DNA of 64,000 bases from Bacteroidota bacterium (GCA_023428135.1 JAEYZG010000016.1:1-64000); one strand, 5' to 3'. Shown: positions 1-11,300, counted from the stretch's first letter. Notes: generated by a model from the letters alone, not told the origin. Numbers and translations are program-made.

Positions 1-47
1 CAGAAATGTAAATTTTCATCTCGGATTATCCGTTTTTACTCATTGAA

Positions 48-118
48 AACTGGTACACTTTACTCCGGAACAACTGGTACACTTTACTCCGGAATCGGTG
101 GTACACTATAGACCGGTA
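48..118. repeat. Tandem terminal repeats, probable IS21-family IS end
   Basis: Two identical 23-bp units (48-70 and 72-94, core TGGTACACTTTACTCCGG) are separated by one base. A third, diverged unit follows at 99-118 (TGGTACACTATAGACCGG). Multiple short terminal repeats of this kind are typical of IS21-family ends, and similar TGGTACACTTT units flank istA/istB elements in Bacteroidota as I remember them. No transposase lies in the window, so the element body would be to the left of position 1. The family assignment is inference. Confidence 0.5.
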
Positions 119-606
119 TACTCAATATAGCTAACGTTGGGCCAGAGGACGTTTTTAAAACGTGTGTCTAACTATACTATACAACACATCCATTTATTTC
201 TTATTAATAATTTTTTCAACAAAATAGCCAGCTACAAAAACTGGTTATTCTTAAATCTTTTCCTCAATCTCTCACATGATAAATGCGAAGGTACTTTATT
301 TAAGATGAAACTATAACAATCTAAATTATCCTTCTATCACAGATTGCAAGCTTTACAAAAGCACGCTAGCTATGTTGACTGCGGTTTTTGATAAGGTGAT
401 TTTTATAGACATATGGGTTTTAATTATTTATAACTAAACTCATTTTATCGAATTAGCCATTATTAATATCATTCCCAAAATGAAATTATATCAACTTTTG
501 TATGTAATTTTTTTTCGTTTATTTTAAAAAAAATATAGAATCTTGTTTCTTGTGTAGATTATTTTTTTTAATATAACAAATTATAAACCAGTATTAAACA
601 TTTGCT
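119..606. other. Gene-free AT-rich spacer upstream of the Tc toxin
   Basis: I see no convincing gene here. A short palindrome (ACGTTTTTAAAACGT, 149-163) could form a weak hairpin. The last 120 bases are extremely AT-rich and presumably hold the promoter of the toxin gene, but I found no exact TTTG-N20-TAnnTTTG promoter. Confidence 0.5.
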
Positions 607-3600
607 ATGGACTCAAGAAAACCTATAGGTAAGGCTTCTGCTATGTCTGAAAATGCAGTGACAGATAGCTCTGGAATTTTAACCAGTTTTCGCGATGGCA
701 AAGCGAAAACAAAATCCAATGCTATTGAAATTCCCTTTATTTCTTTACCCAAAGGTGGTGGAGCTATAAAAGGAATAGATGAAAAATTCACGGTAAATGC
801 TGTGAATGGAACGGCTTCTTTTTCTATCCCATTACCTTTTTCTCAGGCCAGAGGAATTACACCATCTTTATCCATAGCTTATAATTCCGGTTCAGGCAAT
901 GGTATTTTTGGTTTAGGATGGAGCTTAAATTTAAGTTCTATCAAGCGAAAAACAGATAAGCTGCTTCCTCAGTATCTGGATTCAATTAGCGGAAGCGTAG
1001 ATAGCGATATTTTTCAGTTTTCAGAAGCTGAAGATCTGGTTCCTGAGTTTGGAAAGGCTGATGATGGGACGTTTTTAAAAGATGAAAAGGACGATTACAT
1101 AATTCATGAGAAAAATTCGGACGATGACCTATATATCATACGATTCTTCAGACCCAGAATAGAAGGACTTTTTGCTCGTATTGAACGCTGGACTAAAAAA
1201 GACAGTAATGAAATAAAATGGCGGGTTATTACCAGGGATAACATCACAACATTATTTGGCTGGTCAATAAATTCAAGGAATGCAGATCCTATAGATGGTA
1301 ATAGAATTTATGAGTGGCTACCTGAATTTAGTTTTGATGATAAAGGGAATTGTTGTTTTTATAGATACAAATCAGAAGACTCGGAGGGTATTGATTTTAA
1401 TTTAATTCATAATAAAAACAGAATCAAAAATAATTCAATCACCTATACCAATATTTATCTGAAAAAGGTATTGTATGGCAATAAGGCACCTTATAAGAGT
1501 TTCGGTGATTCTATTCCTTCAGAAGAAGACTATTTATTTAAAGTTGTATTCGATTACGGAACTACCACCTCTATAGAAAATCCTGAAACGCTTCATAGTT
1601 GGGACTTCCGCAATGATGCTTTTTCAGAATATAAATCCGGATTTGAAATTCGCACTACAAGGCTTTGTAAAAGGGTTTTGTTGTTTCATCAATTTAAAGG
1701 CGAAAACGAATATGATGGCCTTGTCCGTTCTCTGAATTTTGAATACGATACTTCCACTGAGCAGGATTTTACTTTTTTGAAATCAATCACTTCTATTGGT
1801 TATATCAAAAAATCTGATGGCAACTATTCTTCCAAAAAACTTCCTCCATTCGAATTTGAATACCAGAAGCATGAGTGGAACAATGAAGTGAAATCTATTA
1901 TGCCGGAAGCTTTGATTCACGCACCTTCCGGAACAGATGAATCTCCATATCAATTTGTGGATTTGTTTAATGAAGGTCTTTCTGGTATACTTTCAGAGCA
2001 GGCTACCGGCTGGTACTATAAGCACAATCTCGGAGATGGTAATTTTGAATCGGCTAAACTAATTTCTCCAAAGCCTTCTTTTGCTCAGCTTCAGTTAGTG
2101 GATCTGGATGCTGATGGAGGAAAACAACTTGTCTCCTTTAATACTGAACCTAAAGGTTATTTCGAACTAAATGATGATAATGAATGGCAACTTCATCGGA
2201 ACTTTAAAACATTACCTAATATCAATTTCAATGATCCATTTACCCGCATGATTGATCTGAATGGTGATGGAAAACCGGAGCTGGTTATCAGTGAAGATAA
2301 CATTTTTACCTGGTATGAATCAGAGGGAAGAAATGGATTTAAGGAAGCCAGAAAAGCCCCTCTACCATTTGATGAAGAGACTGGGCCTCATATGATTTTT
2401 GCTGATTTAAAACAGACTGTTTTCCTCGCAGATATGTCGGGAGACGGGCTTACAGATATCATTCGTATCCGCAATGGTGAGGTATGTTATTGGCCTAACC
2501 TTGGATATGGAAAATTCGGAGCAAAAGTCGCTATGGATCATGCTCCTGTATTTGATCATGAAGATCTTTTTAACCCTTCATTCATAAAGCTTGCGGATAT
2601 TGATGGTTCCGGAGTTCCTGATATTATTTATTTAGGGAAAAATAAATTTTCCTGTTATAAAAATTTAAGTGGCAATGGTTTTTCAACTACGCCATATGAA
2701 ATACCTTTCTTTCCTGAAATTCATAACATAGCAAACTTTAATGTAACAGACCTGCTAGGCAATGGTGTCGCCTGTATTGTATGGTCCAGTCCTCTTGCAA
2801 AAGATGCCACAGCACCATTAAAATATATAGATCTGATGAACAGTAAGAAACCTCACATCATGGTTTCTTATAAGAATAATATGGGGAAGGAAGTTTCCTT
2901 TGAGTATGCTCCCTCCACGAAGTTTTATATTGAAGATAAATTGGCTGGAAAACCGTGGGTTACCAAACTTCATTTTCCTGTTCATTGTGTTTCGAAAACA
3001 ACTTCAGAAGATAAAATTACAGGACATAAATTCAGCTCTAGTTATAAATACCATCATGGTTATTACGATCATCCCGAAAGGGAGTTCAGAGGCTTTGGAA
3101 TGGTTGAACAGACAGATGCAGAGACTTTTGAACATTGGATAAAATCAGGTGCGAGCAATATCACTGAGGCTGACTTCCATCAGGAACCGGTAATAACAAA
3201 ACAATGGTTTCATACCGGATCCTTTCTTCATAACGATAAAATTCTTTCTCATTTCGAACATGAGTATTGGTATGAGGAAATGGATCGTCAAGGATTTCCT
3301 GTTGTACATCATGAGAAGCAACTGGATGATGCAATGATAATTCCTGCAAAAGGTATTCCTCCGTCATTCATTGATCTGCTTAGTGCTGAGGAATATCAAC
3401 AAGCTCTTCGTGCATGCAAGGGCATGTCCTTGCGTTCAGAAGTATTTGCGCATGATGCAAGTAAGTTTGAAAATACAACGAATGCCAGGAAGAAAGAATT
3501 AACTCCTTATTCCGTTGCTACTCATAATTGTGTCATAGAGCTCCTGCAGCCAAAAGGGAAAAACAAGTATGCTGTTTTTATAGTAAGAGAAAGTGAAGCT

Positions 3601-6600
3601 ATTAACTACAGCTATGAAAGAAATACAGAAGATCCACGTATTGCACATACGCTCAATATCAAGTTGGATGAATATGCAAATGTTCTTGAATCTGTCTCTA
3701 TAGTTTATCCAAGAAGAATTACAGATAACTCTCTTTTTCTGGAATTACAAGAAGTTCAGAGTAAACTTGCTATCACGTATACAAAGAATGACTTTACCAA
3801 CGATGCTTTTGATAGCAACAGCAATAGGATGCGCTTTCCCGCTGAAGCTAAAACTTATGAACTGAAAGGGGTAAACAAAACAGATGATTATTATTCATTA
3901 GGGGATTTTGAAAATATTCTGGATGATGCCAATTCAATTCAGGTGTCCTATCACGAGCTAGACAAGCCTTTAGATATTGGCAAGGCACAGAGAAGACTCA
4001 TAGAGCATGTAAAAACACTTTTCTACAGAAATGACCTTACTGGGCCTTTGCCCCTGAAGAATCTGGATACAAAGGCTATTGGTTTTGAAAGTTACCAGCT
4101 GGCTTATACTCCAGAGCTGTTGAACGATATTTTCGGAGCTAAAGTAAATGATGCATTAATAGAACTTGAAGGGAAGTTTAGTCACAGTATTGATGAATTG
4201 GGAAATCCCGATTCTGATTGGTGGGTTCGCTCCGGAACCACCCAGTTTATAGATGGAACAGAAACTTCAACCGATGCTGAGAATCGTTTCTATGCTCCAC
4301 TTTCTTATACTGATCCATTTGGCTCCAAAACCAAAGTGAAGTATTATGGAAGCTATTTCTTGTTTCTGAAAGAAACGGAAGATGTCCTTGGAAATAAAAC
4401 CAAAGTATCAGAATTCAACTTCCGAACGCTTTCACCGAATAGAATGATGGATATCAATGGAAATCTATCAGAAGTTCTAACAGACGAACTGGGATTAGTA
4501 AAAGCAATGGCAATAATGGGCAAAGGAAGTCAGGCCGATGATTTATCGAACTTAAAGGAGGAGACAGATATAACAGAAAACACAGCGGTATTTAACTTCT
4601 TTAATCTTCCTGAAACTCCACAAGGTGTTACTGATTCAATAACTCTGATCAATATCGGAAGACAATTGCTTCAAAATGCCACTACCCGTTTTGTGTATGA
4701 TTTTGATATATACAAAAATACAGGTAAACCGGCAGCGGTAGCCTCAATTCTCCGTGAAACACATTTCAGAAATGAGGAGGGAGAAGTAAATCCGGAGACG
4801 AGGCTTCAGATAAGTTTTGAATATTCTTCCGGAGGTGGACAGGTGTCTATGACAAAAGTCCAGGCAGAGCCGGGTAAAGCAAAGAGAGTACGTGTTCTGC
4901 CGAATAATTCTATTCTTGTGGATGAGACAAATACCGGCTCCTTATTGAGGTGGATTGGCAATGGTAAAACCATTGTTAATAATAAAGGTAACGTTGTAAA
5001 ACAATACGAACCTTATTTCTCTGTCAGTAATAATTACGAAGACTATAAGGAACTGGTAGAAACGGGAGTCAGCCCTTTAATGTTTTATGATGCTATTGGA
5101 CGCCTGGTCCGGACTGACCTGCCCGATGGTACTTTCTCTTCAGTAGCTTTTGATAGCTGGAAACAGGTAATGTCTGATGCCAATGATAATGTACTGGAGA
5201 GCGACTGGTACAAAAGGAGGACTGACAATACTCGTCCGGATTTTATCACAGATATAAAGGAGCAGCAGGCTGCAGCAAAAGCCTCTTTACATGCTGATAC
5301 TCCCTGTCAAATGTATTTAGATACTTTATCAAGGCCGGTTCTCTCTATTGCTCATAATAAAAATACAATCACGAATTCAGATGAATATTACAATACATTT
5401 GTAGACCTTGATATAGAAGGGAATCTCCGCTCAGTCACAGATGCCCGTGGAAATGTGGTCATGGCCTACAAATATGACATGCTGGGGAATCTGGTGTATC
5501 AATCTGGAATGGATAACGGTCAACGCTGGTTGCTTACAAATGTTATTGGAAATCCTTTACGCACCTGGGATGAAAGGAATCATGAGTTCCAGTATTTTTA
5601 CGATGAAGCTCATAGGCCGACACATAGCAAAGTAATCGGTGGTGACGGAACACCACTGAACCATATCTTCGACAGAATTATTTATGGAGAAAGTTTGCTA
5701 ACAGGAATAAGAACAGATTCCAATAGATTCAATGAAGCAGCTTTACAAAATGATAATGTCTTTGGTCAAGTAATTAAGCACTACGATACAGGAGGTTTAA
5801 TAGATTCTCCAGTATTTGATTTTAAAGGACTACCAAAGACGACGAGCCGAAGACTTTTTATAAACTATAAGGAAACCGCTAATTGGATTGATCCTAATCT
5901 GAATTCAGATTTAGAAAGCGATATTTTTACTTTTACTACTCATACAGATGCTTTAGGAAGGATTACTCAACAAGCAACTCCTGATGGTAGTGTTATTACT
6001 CCCCGTTATAACGAGAGTGGTTTGTTAACTAGTGAAGCTGTCTTACACCAGGGAACATCAACTGCAACAGAATACATTAAGGACATTAACTACAATGAGA
6101 AAGGACAACGGGAACGTATTGTTTATGGTAACGATGTAATTACTCATTTCACTTATGACAAAGAAACTTTACGACTGAAAAGGCTGGTAAGCAGGAGGCA
6201 AAACAATAGCCTCCTTCAGGATCTTCAATATACCTTCGATGCTACCGGGAATATAACCCATATACAGGATAATGCTATTCCCACTGTATTTTTTGACAAT
6301 ATGCAGATTAATGCGGTTAGTGAATATACCTATGATGCCCTTTATCGTCTGGTGGAAGCAAGTGGCAGAGAGAACAATGCAGCATTGAATTTTAGTACCT
6401 GTGATAATTGGAATGATAAACCATTTCTTCATAATATGAATCCCGGCAATCCCATGGCTGTTCGGTATTATACTCAACGTTATCAATATGATGCTGTCGG
6501 GAATATTATGGAAATGAAGCATCTTGCTGCAGGCGGCAACTGGACAAGAGGTTACGAATATGAAACATCCAATAACAGACTTAAGCGTACCTTCATTGGT

Positions 6601-8280
6601 GACAATGGCAATCCGATAGACTACACTAATTACGCTCATCATGCCAAACATGGTTATTTAGAGGAATTACCACATCTGGAAAGGATAGGCTGGAATTTTA
6701 AAGAAGAGGTAGTGCTGACTTCGCGGCAGCATTGCACCGTCGACAATATTCCTGTAATGACCTATTATCAATATGATGGAAGCGGGCAACGTATTCGTAA
6801 GATAACCGAAAATCAGGCCAGTTCAGGAGGCTCAACTAGCAAGAAAGAGGAACGCATTTACATTGCTGGCTATGAGATTTATAAGAAACATAATGGAAGT
6901 CATGCAGGGCTAGAAAGAGTATCTCTAAGCCTCATGGATGGGGATCATCGTTTCGTAATGATAGAAACACGAAATGGTGTAATTGATGGTACAGAAGAGC
7001 AATTGGTACGATATCAGTTGCACAATCACCTTGGTTCTTCTTCCTTGGAATTGGACAATACGGCACAGGTAATTTCATACGAAGAATATCATCCTTATGG
7101 AACTACAGCCTATCAGGCCAATAATGCAACTATAAAATCAACTGCGAAGAGATATCGCTATACGGGCATGGAGCGGGATGAAGAGACAGGGTTGGAGTAT
7201 CATAGTGCAAGGTATTATTTGCCATGGTTGGGGAGGTGGTTGAGTTCGGATCCGATAGGTGTTAAAGGTGGAATAAACTTTTTTTGTTATGCGCATTGTA
7301 ATCCTATCAAATATGTTGATCAAACAGGAAATGATAATACGGAAACTACTTATGTAACTCCTGCAATTCTGAAGTATTTAGATCTACATAAAATTGATTT
7401 TGTACAACAAGTATCATTTGAATTTCTTGATAAGTCTGGTAAAGTTGTTAAGGGGCAATTCGATATCGTTTTTCGTGATAAGCATGGTCGTTTAGTAATT
7501 CCGGAGTTAAAAGGTGTAAATCGGGATAAACTTCATGGAAATCAGAAAGATTATTCGGATGAACTTATGAAAAATGGTGGTAAAATTAGGATTACCTCTG
7601 ACAAAGATATTTCAAAAATTTATCTTGAAAAGGGAGAAGTATATCAGCTGACTAGGGAAAACTATTTTCGTATGGGAAAAATGGATTTGAAAGATTTTGA
7701 GGATGCTCTTCAGCAAGTGACTGGTGGGAAACCTATTGTTGGTAGATATTACAATTCAAAAACAGGAGAGTATAAGATCTTCACTGATGTCAAAGAAAGA
7801 GACGAATTTATGGAGCAGTTTAAAGATGCGGGAGCAAAACCTCCAACTAAAAAAAAGTCAGTAGATAAGGACAAAAATTTATCAAGTTCAATGGATTCAT
7901 TAAAGCGTCAGTCACTAGAAGCATCAATGAGCAACCTTCAAAATGAGCTAGGGATTGAGCAATCTGGATTTGAAAGAGAAATTGATGATTTTAAACAATG
8001 GGAGCTTGATATGCTAAAAGGATTATTAAAAGGGCCTGGTGGTGTCTTTAAAGCTACTATGGATCCTGAACGTCTTGGAAAAGCAACTGTCATCATAATG
8101 CAAAGCCCACATATGTTTGGGGCAAGAGGTGGCCTTAACTCTCTTGCGACCGGATGTATGAACCCAAGGAATTGCTTCAAATCTGATTGGAGGTACATTG
8201 TGATAGATACCATTAACACCGCAAGAGAAAAGCAGGGAAAAAAAACTATAACCTGGAGGGATCTAACATCGGGCAATTAG
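607..8280 (+). CDS. Tc toxin TcB/TcC fusion (SpvB-Rhs) with predicted PD-(D/E)XK nuclease tip
   Basis: This 2557-residue protein has the layout of a TcB-TcC cocoon that encloses a toxic C-terminus and docks on a TcA pore. The SpvB domain (about 45-300) opens with ISLPKGGGAIKGI. FG-GAP/VCBS-like repeats follow (about 490-720; DLNGDGKPEL, DMSGDGLTDI), then TcdB middle regions (about 715-1100) and YD/Rhs repeats (about 1480-2150). The Rhs core ends with GMERDEETGLEYHSARYYLP and SDPIG (D2215). After the core lie about 320 variable residues. D2286, E2300-L-K2302 and Q2313-x2-Y2316 match a PD-(D/E)XK nuclease active site, so the cargo is probably a DNase. The usual DPxGL release motif reads VDQTGN. 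TcB and TcC are separate genes in Photorhabdus; fusions are known elsewhere. The TcA gene follows 118 bp downstream. No signal peptide is seen. Family assignment is strong; the nuclease is a motif-level prediction. Confidence 0.9.
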   Translation: MDSRKPIGKASAMSENAVTDSSGILTSFRDGKAKTKSNAIEIPFISLPKGGGAIKGIDEKFTVNAVNGTASFSIPLPFSQARGITPSLSIAYNSGSGNGIFGLGWSLNLSSIKRKTDKLLPQYLDSISGSVDSDIFQFSEAEDLVPEFGKADDGTFLKDEKDDYIIHEKNSDDDLYIIRFFRPRIEGLFARIERWTKKDSNEIKWRVITRDNITTLFGWSINSRNADPIDGNRIYEWLPEFSFDDKGNCCFYRYKSEDSEGIDFNLIHNKNRIKNNSITYTNIYLKKVLYGNKAPYKSFGDSIPSEEDYLFKVVFDYGTTTSIENPETLHSWDFRNDAFSEYKSGFEIRTTRLCKRVLLFHQFKGENEYDGLVRSLNFEYDTSTEQDFTFLKSITSIGYIKKSDGNYSSKKLPPFEFEYQKHEWNNEVKSIMPEALIHAPSGTDESPYQFVDLFNEGLSGILSEQATGWYYKHNLGDGNFESAKLISPKPSFAQLQLVDLDADGGKQLVSFNTEPKGYFELNDDNEWQLHRNFKTLPNINFNDPFTRMIDLNGDGKPELVISEDNIFTWYESEGRNGFKEARKAPLPFDEETGPHMIFADLKQTVFLADMSGDGLTDIIRIRNGEVCYWPNLGYGKFGAKVAMDHAPVFDHEDLFNPSFIKLADIDGSGVPDIIYLGKNKFSCYKNLSGNGFSTTPYEIPFFPEIHNIANFNVTDLLGNGVACIVWSSPLAKDATAPLKYIDLMNSKKPHIMVSYKNNMGKEVSFEYAPSTKFYIEDKLAGKPWVTKLHFPVHCVSKTTSEDKITGHKFSSSYKYHHGYYDHPEREFRGFGMVEQTDAETFEHWIKSGASNITEADFHQEPVITKQWFHTGSFLHNDKILSHFEHEYWYEEMDRQGFPVVHHEKQLDDAMIIPAKGIPPSFIDLLSAEEYQQALRACKGMSLRSEVFAHDASKFENTTNARKKELTPYSVATHNCVIELLQPKGKNKYAVFIVRESEAINYSYERNTEDPRIAHTLNIKLDEYANVLESVSIVYPRRITDNSLFLELQEVQSKLAITYTKNDFTNDAFDSNSNRMRFPAEAKTYELKGVNKTDDYYSLGDFENILDDANSIQVSYHELDKPLDIGKAQRRLIEHVKTLFYRNDLTGPLPLKNLDTKAIGFESYQLAYTPELLNDIFGAKVNDALIELEGKFSHSIDELGNPDSDWWVRSGTTQFIDGTETSTDAENRFYAPLSYTDPFGSKTKVKYYGSYFLFLKETEDVLGNKTKVSEFNFRTLSPNRMMDINGNLSEVLTDELGLVKAMAIMGKGSQADDLSNLKEETDITENTAVFNFFNLPETPQGVTDSITLINIGRQLLQNATTRFVYDFDIYKNTGKPAAVASILRETHFRNEEGEVNPETRLQISFEYSSGGGQVSMTKVQAEPGKAKRVRVLPNNSILVDETNTGSLLRWIGNGKTIVNNKGNVVKQYEPYFSVSNNYEDYKELVETGVSPLMFYDAIGRLVRTDLPDGTFSSVAFDSWKQVMSDANDNVLESDWYKRRTDNTRPDFITDIKEQQAAAKASLHADTPCQMYLDTLSRPVLSIAHNKNTITNSDEYYNTFVDLDIEGNLRSVTDARGNVVMAYKYDMLGNLVYQSGMDNGQRWLLTNVIGNPLRTWDERNHEFQYFYDEAHRPTHSKVIGGDGTPLNHIFDRIIYGESLLTGIRTDSNRFNEAALQNDNVFGQVIKHYDTGGLIDSPVFDFKGLPKTTSRRLFINYKETANWIDPNLNSDLESDIFTFTTHTDALGRITQQATPDGSVITPRYNESGLLTSEAVLHQGTSTATEYIKDINYNEKGQRERIVYGNDVITHFTYDKETLRLKRLVSRRQNNSLLQDLQYTFDATGNITHIQDNAIPTVFFDNMQINAVSEYTYDALYRLVEASGRENNAALNFSTCDNWNDKPFLHNMNPGNPMAVRYYTQRYQYDAVGNIMEMKHLAAGGNWTRGYEYETSNNRLKRTFIGDNGNPIDYTNYAHHAKHGYLEELPHLERIGWNFKEEVVLTSRQHCTVDNIPVMTYYQYDGSGQRIRKITENQASSGGSTSKKEERIYIAGYEIYKKHNGSHAGLERVSLSLMDGDHRFVMIETRNGVIDGTEEQLVRYQLHNHLGSSSLELDNTAQVISYEEYHPYGTTAYQANNATIKSTAKRYRYTGMERDEETGLEYHSARYYLPWLGRWLSSDPIGVKGGINFFCYAHCNPIKYVDQTGNDNTETTYVTPAILKYLDLHKIDFVQQVSFEFLDKSGKVVKGQFDIVFRDKHGRLVIPELKGVNRDKLHGNQKDYSDELMKNGGKIRITSDKDISKIYLEKGEVYQLTRENYFRMGKMDLKDFEDALQQVTGGKPIVGRYYNSKTGEYKIFTDVKERDEFMEQFKDAGAKPPTKKKSVDKDKNLSSSMDSLKRQSLEASMSNLQNELGIEQSGFEREIDDFKQWELDMLKGLLKGPGGVFKATMDPERLGKATVIIMQSPHMFGARGGLNSLATGCMNPRNCFKSDWRYIVIDTINTAREKQGKKTITWRDLTSGN

Positions 8281-8398
8281 TAATAAGACGTTATTATTAA
8301 TGCAAACCAAAGCGAATCATAACTCATGCTTGGATAAATGAAAATAAAAATGCTTTAATCTTTGATTTGTGAGTCTTAATTTATTATAAGAAAATACC

Positions 8399-11300
8399 AT
8401 GGCTACTACAACATCCAAAACCAATTCCGTTCTTGGCACAATCACAGATGCCAACAAGCAACCTCTTCCCAACTTAAAAGTAGAAATCTATGATGTTGAT
8501 ATGCGAAGTTGGCAATTACTTGCAAGTATTGCTACCAATTGGGATGGTAAATTTGAGGTTACTTGGAGCCATGAACAGTTGAGTGGCCGTGGTAAAAAGA
8601 CTGCTGATATCGCCGTTAAAGTTTTAACCTCTGAAAAAGGTGTTGAGCTTTATAAATCAGATATGGATGATGTCAGGTTCAATGCGGGGGAGCGGGAGGA
8701 AATAAATATTACCATCAAACAGCCGGTTCCTAAGGAAACAGTGGAGTTTGACTGGCTGGTTAAAGAAGTACTATTCCTTGCAGGGAATGTTGCCATTGAA
8801 GATATAAATGAAAATAAGGAACACAGGGACATAACTTTCCTTTCAAAAGAACTAGAGGTGTCTTCAGAAAAGCTTGAACATCTTGTTGTCGCTCATCGAC
8901 TGCAAAAGATGACTAGCATACATGCAGATTTCTTTTATGGAATATTCAGAAAAGGAACTTTGTTGCAGGATGATTTTGGAGGGGCTTTCAAAGCCCGTCA
9001 TTCCATTTGCTTAGGAGATGATGATAAAATATTGCTATTTGATATAGCACTCACTGATACTAATAAAATAGAGACGGATCTTAAAGCTGCAGTTCAGGAA
9101 AACATTATAGGAGTGTCTGTTTTGCGGAATTTAGGCCATGATTTTGACACACTCCAAAAGTTTAAAAAAGAAGCCGATGCTTATTACGAAAAGGAACATC
9201 CTAAAAAGGTTATAGAACTTGTTACAAAAATGTTAGACCCAATCAAAGTGAAAGAGGTAGAACAACTTCTGTTTAACAATAAAAATGATTTGAATACTTT
9301 CTTTGATAAAGTATCAGATCCTGATTTCTTTGAAAGGAAGGGAGAACGTAAAGAATATGATTTGGATGCTGTGCTGAATAAGTTATTTAATTTTAGTAAG
9401 GAGGCTGTAGCTGATATTGTAAAAGAAGTCAGAATTGAAAATATATCGGATGTGAAAAAACTAGCCCGCTTTAATAAAGCAAAGTGGGTGGAGGAAATTA
9501 AAAAAACAAGCAGTGGGGCATATGATGAAAAAGCGATCAGCACTTATGCTTCAGCGGTTGTAAGAAGATTTGAAAAAGCATTTCCTACAGTTGCCTTTGC
9601 AGCTCAATTGGAACGATCTGAAAAAGGTGTTTTAAAGAATCAACGAGAGCTTGTAAACTTTTTCAATAAACATGAAGACTTCGAATTTCTGAAAGACAAT
9701 GTAGATCTCTACCTCAAAGAAAAAGGGAATGAGTTTAACTCTGAAGCAGTGGCAGATGAGTTGAAATCTGTTCAACGTATTTTTAAGCTGGTTCCTCATT
9801 ATGGAAAAACAATTGCATTGAGGAATGAAAAGATTCATTCCGCATTCAATATTGTATCCATTGGAAGAACCCGTTTTGAAAAGGAGGTTGCTCCTAAAGC
9901 AGGGCTGTCAGAGTTAGAAGCAAAAGAAGTTTTTAATAAAGCAGAAACGAAACACACTGCTGCTATGCTTACCATAGGAGATCTGAATGATAGCATAAGT
10001 GCAATGAATATTGCTTCACTGGAGAATGCTTCTTTGATGAAAAAGATTGAAGCTGTTAGTAAGGAGTTTCCTAATTTAAAATCCCTTTTTAAACTTACTG
10101 ATACCTGCGAATGTGAACATTGTCGTTCTGTTTATAGTCCTGCTGCTTATTTAGTTGAAATACTACAGTTTTTAGATAAAAGAAGAATTGTTAAACAAAT
10201 ACCTGGAACGGGCAATACAAAGGAAGTTTTGTTTAGTCGAAGACCAGATTTGGGAGAAATTGACTTAGGTTGTGAAAATGCAAATATTCCTGTTAAATAC
10301 ATTGATTTAGTATGTGAAATTCTTGAAGATGCCATCGCTCCAGATCAGGGTATTCATTTTACCGGTAACCTGGTTGACGGACCTGATCCATCGAAAGGGA
10401 AAATCTCAAACAGCCTGCTAGCGGTTTTACAAGCTGCAGGACTGCCCGTTACTGATAAGGCATTGATTCACGAAACTGAAAGCAGTATAGTACCTTCCTC
10501 ATCTTTACCTCATTATTTGCGTGATAAAAAGTTAGTCTGCAAAGTTGTAAACAACGGAACTAATAATTTCAGTATCTATCGATTGAGGCAAACCATGTCT
10601 TCTGCTGAAGAATTGGACGCTGCTCCCGAATATGTGAACACGCATGCTTATGATGTTTTAAAGAGTAGTAATTTTGCTTTTAAACTTCCGTTTGATCTTC
10701 CTCATGCAGAAGCTAATGCTTATTTTGAGCGCTTTGGAATCAAACGTGCTGACCTGATGGAGATTTTTCAGAAGTCTGTTATTTCCGATATTGAAACCAT
10801 TGCTACTGAATATCTTGGCCTCACTGATAGTGATAGACAACTTATTGCCAATACCCCTCTTCTTAATGATAATGCAGCCCAACAGAACTTCTGGAATGTT
10901 CCTGCTCCTGGGAATGTTGTAGATTATTTAAAACATGTGGATCATTTCCTTGACAGGACTGGCCTTGAGTATAAAGAACTGGAATTACTCCTTAAGTTAA
11001 GATTCATCAATAAAAACGGAAACCTTTTTATTTATAATAACGACCTTACTTGTGATACTGCCACTAAAGAAATAAAGAACCTTGATCTGGATGTAGTAGA
11101 TAGAATCCATCGTTTTATCCGTTTACAGAGAAAATTAGGATGGAAATTTGAAACATTGGATGAAGTTATAAGTCAGGCAAAACTTGGCAATGGCCACCTT
11201 AATGATAATTGTCTGATCGTAATTTCAAATTTGCATAAAATTAGCAATAAGACAGGTTTGACTATTGATGAATTGATTTGCTGTTTTGGTGAAATACCCC

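Noticed and set aside
121..175. GTTGGGC and GTCTAAC boxes resembling an integron attC site
   Set aside because: The boxes are in the wrong relative order for attC (RYYYAAC should come first), the spacing is short, and no cassette-like gene follows.
6169..6651. 160-codon ORF antisense to the Tc toxin gene
   Set aside because: It lies fully inside a well-supported coding region and its residue pattern is that of a reverse-frame shadow.
8281..8398. Immunity gene next to the toxin tip
   Set aside because: The 118-bp gap is too short and has no ORF; Tc toxins usually need none because the cargo is enclosed.
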